Shown here: positions 1-7,684 of the stretch, piece after piece
How the letters are laid out: every line of letters starts with the position of its first letter
Position numbering within the stretch: the first letter of the stretch is position 1
NCBI GenBank assembly: GCA_965657965.1
Contig: CBFHQM010000022.1
Coordinates: 1 to 43,474 of the forward strand
From: UBA8752 sp965657965
Lineage (GTDB): Bacteria > Bacteroidota > Bacteroidia > Flavobacteriales_D > Sanyastnellaceae
Reading direction: 5' to 3'
DNA: 43,474 nucleotides
The notes under the pieces: model-generated
Database searches by the model: none
The model's input: only the letters and a program-made list of their open reading frames with translations
Told to the model about the DNA's origin: nothing
Program-made: the position numbers and the translations under genes

Positions 1-309
1 TCCACATGCCGGGCTGCGCTTGACGCTTCTCGGTACGGTCGTCAAAGGCGAGTTGGATGCGGAGATGCCCACTGAGGCGAACTGAGGTCTCCTTGCGGTT
101 GGTCACCACCCAGCCCAGCGCATCGGCGTAGGCCATGATGCTGGCGCGTTTGCTGGGCCAATCAGGGTAGACGAGGATGAACTGAGGCTGGCCATGCTCC
201 CGCTTGGAGGCCTTGACCGCCTTGCGGACACGCAACTCCTTGCCNNNNNNNNNNCGACGCGCTCCAAAAAGGGCATGCGGTCCGGGTAGTTGTTGGAAAA
301 GAAGCCCAT
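1..309 (-). CDS. Unknown protein, partial, interrupted by assembly gap
   Basis: The start codon at 309 follows the nth stop by 9 bases, so the gene is probably co-transcribed with nth. The N-terminus reads MGFFSNNYPDRMPFLERV, then the N run at 245-254 intervenes. Beyond the gap the frame beginning at base 244 on the minus strand gives an open, protein-like reading (GKELRVRKAVKASKREHG, later FILVYPDWPSKRASIMAYA) that runs off the left edge. This frame differs from the frame obtained by counting the ten Ns literally, so the true gap length is probably not 10 (lengths such as 8 or 11 would join the two halves). I do not recognise the family. The visible part is rich in Lys and Arg and has no obvious signal peptide. 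Confidence 0.55.
245..254. other. Assembly gap (10 Ns)
   Basis: Ten consecutive undetermined bases lie inside the partial gene at the left edge. The reading frames on the two sides only join if the real gap is 2, 5, 8, 11 and so on bases long, so the number of Ns is probably a placeholder. Confidence 0.95.
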
Positions 310-318
310 CGTCTCGCG

Positions 319-1008
319 TTATTTGAGCTTGGCGATTTCGGACTTCCGTCCGATGCTGCGTGTGATGAAATCCTTGTCCAACTTCGGGCTGCGGGCAGGG
401 GAGTACTCGCGGCCGTAAAAAATAATCTGCAGGTGAAGCTTGTTCCAGCGGTCCTCCGGGAAGAGCCGCTTGGCGTCGCGTTCGGTCTGCTCCACGTTCT
501 TGCCGTTGGTGAAGTTCCATCGGTACATGAGCCGGTGGATGTGGGTATCCACCGGAAAGGCCGGGACGCCAAAGGCTTGCGACATGACCACAGAAGCCGT
601 CTTGTGGCCCACGCCGGGAAGCCGCTCCAAAGCCGCCATGTCTTGCGGGACAATGCCGCTATGCTCGTCCATGATGATCTCGCTCAGGCGCACAATGGCC
701 TTGGACTTTTGCGGGCTTAAGCCACATGGACGGATGATGGCCCTCACTTCGTCCACCGGCACTTGCCGCATGTCCTTGGGATTGTTGGCCCGGGCAAAGA
801 GGGCAGGGGTGATCTGGTTGACCCGAGCGTCCGTACACTGCGCGCTCAGCAGCACTGCCACGAGCAAAGTGTAGGGGTCGGTGTGGTCGAGCGGCACCGG
901 CACTTCCGGATACAGCCGCTCGAGCTCATCCATCACCCATTGCACGCGGTCCGCCTTCGTGGACAAATCAAGGTTGGGAACTGAAGTAAAAGCGTCGGCT
1001 TCGGACAT
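319..1008 (-). CDS. nth: Endonuclease III (DNA glycosylase/AP lyase) lacking Fe-S cysteines
   Basis: Base-excision-repair glycosylase that removes oxidised pyrimidines and nicks abasic sites. The 229-residue protein carries the helix-hairpin-helix LPGVGHKTA with the family's catalytic Lys, and the catalytic Asp in VDTHIHR. The start at 1008 (MSEADAF) was chosen over upstream in-frame codons because those would run into the divergent nrnA gene. The C-terminal segment reads REYSPARSPKLDKDFITRS: it keeps the spacing of the usual C-X6-C-X2-C-X5-C Fe-S loop but has Ser, Leu, Asp and Ile at the four ligand positions. The enzyme is therefore predicted to have no 4Fe-4S cluster. The gene is divergent from nrnA with only 25 bases between the start codons. 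Confidence 0.93.
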   Translation of the reverse strand: MSEADAFTSVPNLDLSTKADRVQWVMDELERLYPEVPVPLDHTDPYTLLVAVLLSAQCTDARVNQITPALFARANNPKDMRQVPVDEVRAIIRPCGLSPQKSKAIVRLSEIIMDEHSGIVPQDMAALERLPGVGHKTASVVMSQAFGVPAFPVDTHIHRLMYRWNFTNGKNVEQTERDAKRLFPEDRWNKLHLQIIFYGREYSPARSPKLDKDFITRSIGRKSEIAKLK

Positions 1009-1013
1009 GGGCG

Positions 1014-1043
1014 CAAGGTATCTTCGCAGGTAGATGAATGCAA
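1014..1043 (-). promoter_or_regulatory. Candidate promoter of nth
   Basis: On the minus strand a TTG (1043-1041) is followed after 20 bases by TACCTTG (1020-1014). This resembles the Bacteroidota sigma-A pattern TTG at -33 and TAnnTTTG at -7, with one T missing. The box ends 5 bases before the nth ATG, so the message would have almost no leader. The -33 part lies inside nrnA. Confidence 0.35.
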
Positions 1044-2092
1044 CGCAATCCGTCCACAGCATGGTGGACGCCTCGGACCTTGGAGAATTTAAGCGCCACC
1101 TCGACGGCGCACACCACATTGCCATCACCAGTCACCGCTCACCCGATGCGGATGCCGTGGGCACTTCGTTGGCGCTCGCGCGCTATTTGCGCAGCTTGGG
1201 CAAGGATGTCACCTGCCTGCTTCCCGACGCCCCTGATGAGGCCTTGGATTGGATGGAGGGCGTGAAGGACATTGTGTTGTTTGACCATGATCCCGGAAAG
1301 GCGCAGGACATTCTGCACCGTGCAGACGTGCTGTTTGCACTGGACTACAACGGCATGGGCAGATTGGGGCCGATGGCCGATGCTGCGCGCACCGCCACTG
1401 GGGCCTGGCTCATGGTGGACCACCACATGGGACCAGAGGACTTTCCAGCCGCCAAAGTTCACGACGACCGCTGCAGCTCCACTGCGGAACTCCTGTGGGG
1501 CGTCATTGCAGGGCTGGGTGGAAAAGAAGCCATCGATGCAGTGGGCGCTTCCTTGTTGTATGCAGGCATGATGACCGACACGGGCAGCTTCCGATTTCGA
1601 TCCGTCTCCCCAGAAACCCACCGCGTGATCGCCGAAATGATGGACCGCGGACTGGACCACACTTCGGTGCACGAGGCCATTTTTGGCGAGCAACCCATGG
1701 ACCGCATGCAACTGCACGCCTTTGCCGTGGTGGAACGCATGGAGGTCTATCCCGAATTTCAGACGGCGTTTGTGCACCTGACGGCCGCAGACATGGCCCG
1801 CTTCAACTACCGAGCCGGGTACACCGAAGGATTGGTCAACAAAGCCTTGGGCGTGGCCGGCGTGCGCTGCGCGGTGTTCGCCAAGGAGTCCAAAGACAGG
1901 GTGAAGATGAGTTTCCGCTCTGTGGGGACCTACAGCGTGCGCGATTTTGCCGCACAGCACTTCGATGGCGGCGGACACCACAATGCCGCTGGTGGCGCCA
2001 CAGAAGAGCCCATTGGCGTGGTCATGGCCCGCTTGCGGGGTTTGCTGCCCGAAATCGCGGCCGGAATCGAAGCCTCCTTGAACAAAGAATGA
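1034..2092 (+). CDS. nrnA: DHH-family phosphoesterase, NrnA-like (oligoribonuclease / pAp phosphatase)
   Basis: Predicted to degrade nanoRNAs and to dephosphorylate pAp, as NrnA does. The 352-residue protein has the DHH-family metal motifs in order: H-x-x-P-D-x-D (H34, D38, D40 in SHRSPDADAVGTSLAL), LDYN around 104, VDHH (D129-H131), TDTG (D182), and the DHHA1 nucleotide-binding loop GGGHHNAAGG near the C-terminus. The length is typical of the family. The start at 1034 is the first ATG after the nth start; an internal ATG at 1061 is an alternative, still ahead of the first motif. The stop overlaps the next start (ATGA), so it is translationally coupled to the GldI-like lipoprotein downstream. 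Confidence 0.92.
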   Translation: MNATQSVHSMVDASDLGEFKRHLDGAHHIAITSHRSPDADAVGTSLALARYLRSLGKDVTCLLPDAPDEALDWMEGVKDIVLFDHDPGKAQDILHRADVLFALDYNGMGRLGPMADAARTATGAWLMVDHHMGPEDFPAAKVHDDRCSSTAELLWGVIAGLGGKEAIDAVGASLLYAGMMTDTGSFRFRSVSPETHRVIAEMMDRGLDHTSVHEAIFGEQPMDRMQLHAFAVVERMEVYPEFQTAFVHLTAADMARFNYRAGYTEGLVNKALGVAGVRCAVFAKESKDRVKMSFRSVGTYSVRDFAAQHFDGGGHHNAAGGATEEPIGVVMARLRGLLPEIAAGIEASLNKE

Positions 2093-2655
2093 AGCTGTCC
2101 CAAGGTGCAGGGATCGCCGGACTTTTCTTTTTGGGCTTGACCTTGAGCCAATGCACAGGCTGGAACAGGGACCGACAGATTGAACCTCCGACTGCAGTCA
2201 AGGACGCTCCTTCTTCGGAAGACCTTTTGGCCTTTCAACAGCAAGCCGCCCAGCGGCTTGACAGCCTCATTGCCACGCGCACTCAACATTGGGAGAGCCG
2301 CAACACGACCGGCACGGGCATTCGCTGGGAAAAGCTGGACAGCAACCGCACCAACATTCCAGTACACCAATTGCAGGACGGCACCGTTTTGGAGCTGTAC
2401 CATCGGCTTTCATTGCTCGATGGCCGGGTCATCACCGATTGGCCAACCGATGGTCCGATGGCGTTTGAACCGGGGTCCACGGATTTGCCTTCGGGCTTTC
2501 ACGAACTGATTGACCTGTGCCTGATTGGAGACAGCGTACACGCGCTCATTCCGCCCATTCGCGCTTGGGGCATGTCCGGGCTCCCGCCCGACATTCCTCA
2601 AGAAGCCATCATCGAAGTCCACATGCGCGTGGGCCTCTACAAACGGCCGACATGA
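2089..2655 (+). CDS. gldI: FKBP-type peptidyl-prolyl isomerase lipoprotein, GldI-like
   Basis: A 188-residue predicted lipoprotein (hydrophobic N-terminus ending LTLSQC, acylation Cys at 22, although Gln before the Cys is unusual). Residues from about 95 to the end align by eye with the FKBP fold: VLELYHRLSLLDGRVI, then PMAFEPGSTDLPSGFHELI, then the typical IPPIRAWG and GLPPDIPQEAIIEVHM segments. GldI is an FKBP-type lipoprotein needed for gliding in Flavobacterium johnsoniae. The neighbouring DHH phosphoesterase and second FKBP-like lipoprotein fit a gldI-type locus. Whether this cell glides cannot be told from here; the isomerase could simply fold exported proteins in the periplasm. It overlaps both neighbours by 4 bases. 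Confidence 0.78.
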   Translation: MKLSQGAGIAGLFFLGLTLSQCTGWNRDRQIEPPTAVKDAPSSEDLLAFQQQAAQRLDSLIATRTQHWESRNTTGTGIRWEKLDSNRTNIPVHQLQDGTVLELYHRLSLLDGRVITDWPTDGPMAFEPGSTDLPSGFHELIDLCLIGDSVHALIPPIRAWGMSGLPPDIPQEAIIEVHMRVGLYKRPT

Positions 2656-3413
2656 AACCCTGCAGCGCCGTGCTGTTGATGGCCTTCCTCTTGGTCCATT
2701 GCACGCCTTCACAGCCCCTGCCATGGCGGTTGATTGAACTCGGGGACACGCCCCTAACTGAAGCCATGGGAGAGGGGCAGTGGATTCTTGCAGAGGTCAA
2801 TGAGCAGCCCCATTGGCTACCCCCCGACACACTGACCATGGAAGGTGCCAAATTGCGCCGTGACTTGGCCAGCTTGCCCGAAATCGCCTGTGGGGATCGA
2901 ATGGTGGTGGCCCACGACGCCTTGCCCCATGCCCTCAAAGACGCGCTGAACTGGCTTCCCCAATGGACAGCCAATGGCGACAGCCTGCTCGTGCACTGGT
3001 CCTGCTATGACCGCAGCGAAATGGCCGATTGGTTCCAAGCCCGAATCGAAACTGAAGACGCCGACCAACAAGGAAGAGCAGAGGCCCATTGGGCTCGCTT
3101 ACTGGAGCGCGCATACCCGCCGACCAGCACACATCCCACTGAAGGCTACAAAAAAGGAGACCCGGTTCAGTTGCGCATTTTCACCACGAGAGCAGACGGA
3201 ACACCCCTTCGTACGGACACCGTCCACATGGCCTTTTCGTATGGTGATCCCGACCAAGTTGTACCCGCACTGATGTCCGGCCTGCTTCTGGCAGGGCCGG
3301 GAAGCCATTGGTCGACTTGGTCGACCTCCAGCCGGGCTTTTGGCCCAAGCCATCATCCCAGCCTCGGGCTTCCGCCTCATGCGCCTTTGCGGTTTACCGC
3401 ATGGACCGATTGA
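2652..3413 (+). CDS. Predicted lipoprotein with degenerate FKBP-like C-terminal domain
   Basis: A 253-residue protein with a lipoprotein-type signal ending LLVHC (Cys 17). Its first ATG overlaps the stop of the upstream FKBP gene (ATGA). Residues from about 170 to the end show FKBP-like spacing: VQLRIFTTRADGTPL, then VVPALMSGLLLAGPGSHW, then SSRAFGPSHHPSLGLPPHA. However, the usual isomerase active-site aromatic residues are hard to place, so catalysis is doubtful. The N-terminal half has no recognised domain. The neighbourhood (nrnA, GldI-like gene) suggests a periplasmic or outer-membrane folding or gliding accessory role. It ends 3 bases from the convergent phosphatase gene. Confidence 0.7.
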   Translation: MKPCSAVLLMAFLLVHCTPSQPLPWRLIELGDTPLTEAMGEGQWILAEVNEQPHWLPPDTLTMEGAKLRRDLASLPEIACGDRMVVAHDALPHALKDALNWLPQWTANGDSLLVHWSCYDRSEMADWFQARIETEDADQQGRAEAHWARLLERAYPPTSTHPTEGYKKGDPVQLRIFTTRADGTPLRTDTVHMAFSYGDPDQVVPALMSGLLLAGPGSHWSTWSTSSRAFGPSHHPSLGLPPHAPLRFTAWTD

Positions 3414-3416
3414 AAT

Positions 3417-3860
3417 TCAATTGAGCCCCTTCAAATGGGCCTGGGCAGCCACACGAACCTGCTCTCTGACGTTGGAAAACCCCTGTTCTCCACCGTAATA
3501 AGGGTCCGGAACGTCTGCACCAGTGGCGTCAAATAGTGCCACCTTGGCGGCATGCTCTTCCGTTTTGGCCAATGCCAAGACATCCCGAAGATTGCTTTGG
3601 TCCATGACCAAGATTCGATCAAACTTGTCGAAATCTGAGCGGACAAACTTTCTCGAACGCTGGCCGCTGATGTCCACCCCTGCGGCCTTCATCGCCGATA
3701 CACTCCTGCGATCTGGGCCCTCTCCCACGTGGTGCCCCGCGGTCCCTGCAGAATCCACTTTGACGCGGCAACCTTGCACCATGGCCTCGTGACGAAGCCA
3801 GCCCTCACCCATAGGCGACCGGCAAATGTTGCCCAAGCAAACGACGAGAATACGCGTCAC
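3417..3860 (-). CDS. Low-molecular-weight protein-tyrosine phosphatase
   Basis: A 147-residue cytoplasmic phosphatase of the LMW-PTP family. The P-loop CX5R is at the N-terminus (C8 to R14, CLGNICRSP), and the general-acid Asp lies in DPYYGG (D119). Length and architecture are normal for the family. It starts 4 bases after the dnaA stop and so is probably read from the same transcript. The substrate is unknown: bacterial members act on tyrosine-kinase exopolysaccharide systems or on phospho-arginine, and no such partner is visible here. Confidence 0.93.
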   Translation of the reverse strand: MTRILVVCLGNICRSPMGEGWLRHEAMVQGCRVKVDSAGTAGHHVGEGPDRRSVSAMKAAGVDISGQRSRKFVRSDFDKFDRILVMDQSNLRDVLALAKTEEHAAKVALFDATGADVPDPYYGGEQGFSNVREQVRVAAQAHLKGLN

Positions 3861-3864
3861 CTGA

Positions 3865-5295
3865 TCAGTTGACGTTCAGCTTCTTTTCGAGGTCTTCGAG
3901 GTACTTCCGGAAATGCTTGTCCGTTTCGCTCAAGTTGTTGACCGTGCGGCAAGCGTGAAGCACCGTTGCGTGGTCCTTTCCGCCACAGTGCAATCCGATG
4001 TTGGCCAAAGAGCTCTTGGTCATCTTCTTTGCGAAGTACATCGCAATCTGACGGGCCTGTACAATTTCGCGTTTCCGCGTCTTGGACTTGAGCAATTCAA
4101 TGGGGAGATCAAAGTAGTCACACACCACTTTCTGGATGTAGTCAATGCTGACTTCACGGGCGGTATTCTTGACAAACTTGTCGATCATTTGCTTGGCCAG
4201 ATCCAAGGTCACGGCCTTGCGGTTCAAGCTGCTTTGGGCAATCAAGCTAATGAGGGCACCTTCCAATTCACGGATGTTCGTGTTGATGGAGTAGGCGAGG
4301 TACTCCATGACCTCACGTGGCAATTCAATGCCGTCGGCGTACATCTTCTTCTCCAGAATCGCCATGCGGGTCTCCAGACTTGGCACCTGCATGTCGGCAC
4401 TCAGCCCCCACTTGAAGCGGGAGAGGAGGCGTTGCTCCATGCCTTGCATTTCGACCGGCGGCTTGTCGCTTGTTAGGACAATTTGCTTGCCCGTTTGGTG
4501 CAGGTGATTGAAAATGTGGAAGAAGACGTCTTGGGTCTTTTCCTTTCCGCTGAAGAACTGCACGTCGTCTACAATGAGTACGTCCATCAACTGATAGAAG
4601 TGCGAGAAGTCGTTTACGCTGTTGTTGCGAACGGCATCAATGAATTGATGCGTGAACTTCTCGGAGTTCACGTACAAGACCGTCTTCTCTGGGAATTGAT
4701 TCTTGATTTCGATTCCAATGGCGTGAGCCAAGTGGGTTTTGCCAAGTCCAACAGGGCTGTAAATCAACAGGGGGTTGAATGCGGTACCGCCTGGCTTCTG
4801 CGCCACAGCAAATCCCGCACTCCGCGCCAATCGATTGCTCTCGCCCTCAATGAAGTTCTCAAAACTGTATTTAGGATTCAAATTCGAATCGATGTTCAGC
4901 TTTTTCAATCCGGGGATGACGAAGGGATTCTTAATCGGGGTCTCCGTGGCATCCATCGGCATCTGAACCGACCGATTGCGCACTGCGGCATTGTGTGAGG
5001 TCGGCAACTTCACCGTATACGGAGAGGCACCTGCAACAGGCTGCTCCATAATGATGGAGTATTCCAAGCGCGCTTCTTTTCCCAATTCCTTTCCAATGGA
5101 CTTCCGGAGCAAGTCAACATAGTGCTCCTCGAGCCACTCGTAGAAAAATTGGGACGGGACTTGAATCGTCAAAACAGCCTCTTCAAGACGCACCGCCTTA
5201 ATGGGGACAAACCACGTTTTGAAAGCCTGAGCACTCACATTGTCTTCGATAAAGGAGAGGCAATTTGCCCAGACGCTTTCGTGATTCAGGTTCAT
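3865..5295 (-). CDS. dnaA: Chromosomal replication initiator DnaA
   Basis: AAA+ initiator that binds DnaA boxes and melts the replication origin. With the start at 5295 (MNLNHESVWANC) the protein has 476 residues and its N-terminus matches the usual DnaA domain I. Walker A is at about 181-188 (PVGLGKTH, K186), Walker B at about 241-246 (IVDDVQ), and the C-terminal helix-turn-helix signature is GGKDHATVLHACRTV. Earlier in-frame starts at 5352 (MSKNKWVF) and 5385 exist and would add 19 or 30 residues not typical of the family. An AATATTTG box about 11 bases before the 5352 ATG leaves that start possible. The upstream region carries a perfect DnaA box, consistent with autoregulation. Confidence 0.96.
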   Translation of the reverse strand: MNLNHESVWANCLSFIEDNVSAQAFKTWFVPIKAVRLEEAVLTIQVPSQFFYEWLEEHYVDLLRKSIGKELGKEARLEYSIIMEQPVAGASPYTVKLPTSHNAAVRNRSVQMPMDATETPIKNPFVIPGLKKLNIDSNLNPKYSFENFIEGESNRLARSAGFAVAQKPGGTAFNPLLIYSPVGLGKTHLAHAIGIEIKNQFPEKTVLYVNSEKFTHQFIDAVRNNSVNDFSHFYQLMDVLIVDDVQFFSGKEKTQDVFFHIFNHLHQTGKQIVLTSDKPPVEMQGMEQRLLSRFKWGLSADMQVPSLETRMAILEKKMYADGIELPREVMEYLAYSINTNIRELEGALISLIAQSSLNRKAVTLDLAKQMIDKFVKNTAREVSIDYIQKVVCDYFDLPIELLKSKTRKREIVQARQIAMYFAKKMTKSSLANIGLHCGGKDHATVLHACRTVNNLSETDKHFRKYLEDLEKKLNVN

Positions 5296-5570
5296 TCGTT
5301 GAGGATCTTGATGGTTCGGCTCGGCGTCGAAAACCCATTTATTTTTCGACATTCGAGGGACGACAAATATTCCCGTTACTCTCGACATAAAAAAGGCCTT
5401 GACCCCTTGATTTTCTCGAAAGTCCATTTTGGAGGCACGCAATTCATATTACCAGAATAGACTAGGCAACTATTCACAACATCTCAGCGATAAAAAACTG
5501 CAACTCGTCCGTTTTCGGGCCTGCTTTTTTGATGCTGTGGATAACCCCAACTTTCTTCTTTTAAGCGACT
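5296..5570. other. dnaA upstream region, relatively AT-rich, candidate regulatory or origin segment
   Basis: A 275-base stretch between the dnaA start and the end of the mannosyltransferase gene, visibly richer in A and T than the surroundings. It holds one perfect DnaA box (5536-5544), one 8-of-9 match to TTATNCACA (CTATTCACA, 5470-5478), and a TTAAGCG direct repeat at 5561 and 5571 spaced 10 bases apart. Alternative dnaA starts also lie here. Two boxes are too few to call this the replication origin; a dnaA promoter under DnaA control is the simplest reading. Confidence 0.5.
5536..5544 (-). promoter_or_regulatory. DnaA box (perfect TTATCCACA)
   Basis: The plus strand reads TGTGGATAA, the exact complement of the consensus DnaA box. 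It lies about 240 bases upstream of the preferred dnaA start. Confidence 0.75.
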
Positions 5571-6731
5571 TTAAGCGCCTCCGTCAATCCACGACGCCGC
5601 ATGATCCATTTGCCCCCAAACCCTCGAAAGACCCAGCCACGCTCGGTCAGAGACAGAACCCCACCGGTAATGAGAGGCGCTCTCAACAAAGCGTCCCGAT
5701 TTTTTTGTTGACAAGGCCCGAACCAAACCCACCTCCATCTCATCGGGGAGGTGGAGAGAATCCCGCCCAAAATGCTCCGGATAGGCCAATCGATTTGGCG
5801 CCACAACATCCAAACCTGCCGCAGCCGACTCTAAAACACTGACACCAAAAAAGTCATGATGGGCGGTCACCAGTGCTACATCACATGCGGCCAAGGCACG
5901 GAGATATTCTTTGCGCGACTCAACATGCCCCCAGTGCACCAAGTCGTGAGCAAATTCAACCTTCATCTCATCAAAAGCCGTGGGCACTTTCTGAAAGGAT
6001 TGCCCAAGAACAGCCAAGCGAAATTTCACTCCACGCGCCTTCACCTTGACCAGCAAGTCAAAGAACGCCCGCGGCCCCTTGTCGTATTCCCAACGGTGGT
6101 TCCAAACCACCACAGGCGGCCCTTCATCCAATCCTGACGAGGCAGACTCTGCGGCATCAAACACCTCGTCTTCAATTCCAATGGGCACTACCCTTGACTT
6201 GGACCGGATGTACACTTCTGGCTGAGCCAGCTTCGGCGTTGGCATGGCCTTCATGAATTCAGGAATGGCGTCCAAGAAAACGGACCTGTGATATTCCGAA
6301 TTGAACCACACCGCATCCGCTAGCCATGCAGAAGTCAAGTTTAGAAACGCATAGTGTCGGTCCCATTCCTTTTTTGGCCGCTCTGGGTGATCTGGAAAAG
6401 TGAGTTGATTCTCATGGAAGTACACCACCACAGGAACCCCGCGATGCCGCGCTGGCAATGCGGATCGAAACTGACCGACGTCCATCATGTCAGTGACCAC
6501 GAAAGCATCCACTGGGGCATCCAATGCACCTTCAGCCAACAAGCGTTCAACGAGGGTCAATGCCGCGGCATGCATCCGCCACTTCCAATGCCGGCCCGGT
6601 AAGGACGCCGAAATGACCTCGACTGCGTCTCCAGCGCGCTCAGCTGCGGCTGGCAAATGCCGAAGCAAGCCACGCTCCCAGAGCGTATGACTCTGGGTAG
6701 AGTATGAATTGAGCAAAACCACGCGTCGCAT
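5571..6731 (-). CDS. tRNA-queuosine mannosyltransferase-like glycosyltransferase (DUF3524/GTDC1 family)
   Basis: A 386-residue GT-B glycosyltransferase with an N-terminal DUF3524 domain. Segments PGRHWKWRMHAAAL (about 45-58), YFHENQLTFP (about 104-113), WFNSEYHRSVFL and FMKAMPTP match the vertebrate GTDC1/QTMAN protein, which adds mannose to queuosine in tRNA-Asp. The C-terminal half has the usual nucleotide-sugar-binding layout (VVWNHRWEYDKGP, later ALVTAHHDFFGVSVLESAAAG, with the E-x7-E-like acidic region). By homology it would mannosylate tRNA queuosine, but bacterial members could use another acceptor. It starts 11 bases after the S1/P1-like gene and ends the gcvT operon. Confidence 0.82.
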   Translation of the reverse strand: MRRVVLLNSYSTQSHTLWERGLLRHLPAAAERAGDAVEVISASLPGRHWKWRMHAAALTLVERLLAEGALDAPVDAFVVTDMMDVGQFRSALPARHRGVPVVVYFHENQLTFPDHPERPKKEWDRHYAFLNLTSAWLADAVWFNSEYHRSVFLDAIPEFMKAMPTPKLAQPEVYIRSKSRVVPIGIEDEVFDAAESASSGLDEGPPVVVWNHRWEYDKGPRAFFDLLVKVKARGVKFRLAVLGQSFQKVPTAFDEMKVEFAHDLVHWGHVESRKEYLRALAACDVALVTAHHDFFGVSVLESAAAGLDVVAPNRLAYPEHFGRDSLHLPDEMEVGLVRALSTKKSGRFVESASHYRWGSVSDRAWLGLSRVWGQMDHAASWIDGGA

Positions 6732-6742
6732 CCTTGCTCAAT

Positions 6743-7684
6743 TTACTCGACAGGCTCAACCGAACAGCGGCCCAGAAAACGGCGCCACCATGAGCAAACC
6801 TGCCCGCCACGAAATGAACCCGCCAAATTCGGTTGCCCTGCATCAATCCATGCGCTCATCCAAACAGAAGCCACGCCGTGAATGGAAGCGCGCCATTGAC
6901 GCTCCACCATGTTTTCTAAGGCGCGGTCGTACGCAGCACACCATTCCGGAACACGCTGCAACTGGACCGTGCGACCCCGCTGCTCTCGAACCATTAGGTC
7001 CCCCGACCAAGAGGCGACCAACCTCCGCTCTGCCGCCAACACCACCTCCACCTCGTTGTGGCTGTCTTGAATCACCGACCACGCCCAAGGCAACACATCC
7101 GACACGTATTCTGGCGGCCCCACAGCCAACATATAGCGATGGCCAAACAATTCAGGCAGCCGCGTCTCCCAGAGCCCGTGGATCCCCTTTTGGCCCGACA
7201 ATTGGCCATTGTAATTCAGTGTGGTGTGCAAAGGGACATGGGCATCCGACACGTAATGACCGAGGTCTGTGGCCGCCCGCAGGATCTCCGCCTTGTCTCC
7301 GCCTACAAATGCGGTCACCAAGTCGTTGTACGCCCATCGCAAGTTCCACGGCAGCACCCCATAATCCCACAATGTGTCTTCGCAGCACGCTTCTACAGCC
7401 TTAGAGAAACCCGGTGCATCGCCCAAACCATCCAAACAAGAGAGGGCCGGCGCATCCAAATCCACATAGTGCTTGGGGGCCTCCTTGAGAACTGCGTGTT
7501 TCCGCTTGTCGGGGTCCACCGCATGGGCTGCCAACCACTCCACTTCTTCAGAAAACCAATCTCCCAAAGGAGAGGGCAGCGCTGCCACTGCCGAACGATG
7601 AATGTGCCGATGAACGGCAAAACCCCAACCTTGCGTGAACAAGGCCGAAGAAATGAGCAGGACACAGAGGTGCCGACGAATCAA
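6743..7684 (-). CDS. Secreted zinc-dependent S1/P1 nuclease or phospholipase C-like protein
   Basis: A 313-residue protein with a signal peptide (MIRRHLCVLLISSALFTQGW) followed at once by a Trp and His-rich start (WGFAVHRHIH), as in S1/P1 nucleases and bacterial zinc phospholipase C, where the mature N-terminal Trp is a zinc ligand. Other likely ligands are in the DPDKRKH segment, GHYVSDAHVPLH (around 137-148) and the following HGLWE. The fold is therefore an all-helical trinuclear zinc hydrolase acting in the periplasm or outside. Whether it cleaves single-stranded nucleic acid or phospholipid cannot be decided from the sequence. Its start overlaps the comB stop by 4 bases. Confidence 0.8.
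   Translation of the reverse strand: MIRRHLCVLLISSALFTQGWGFAVHRHIHRSAVAALPSPLGDWFSEEVEWLAAHAVDPDKRKHAVLKEAPKHYVDLDAPALSCLDGLGDAPGFSKAVEACCEDTLWDYGVLPWNLRWAYNDLVTAFVGGDKAEILRAATDLGHYVSDAHVPLHTTLNYNGQLSGQKGIHGLWETRLPELFGHRYMLAVGPPEYVSDVLPWAWSVIQDSHNEVEVVLAAERRLVASWSGDLMVREQRGRTVQLQRVPEWCAAYDRALENMVERQWRASIHGVASVWMSAWIDAGQPNLAGSFRGGQVCSWWRRFLGRCSVEPVE

Noticed and set aside
1495..2088. Upstream extension of the GldI-like frame inside nrnA
   Set aside because: Arg- and Gly-rich out-of-frame translation of nrnA; the lipoprotein signal begins at 2089.
6709..7404. Open frame of 231 codons on the plus strand
   Set aside because: Antisense to the S1/P1-like gene, Pro/Thr/Arg-rich with no recognisable domain; a shadow.
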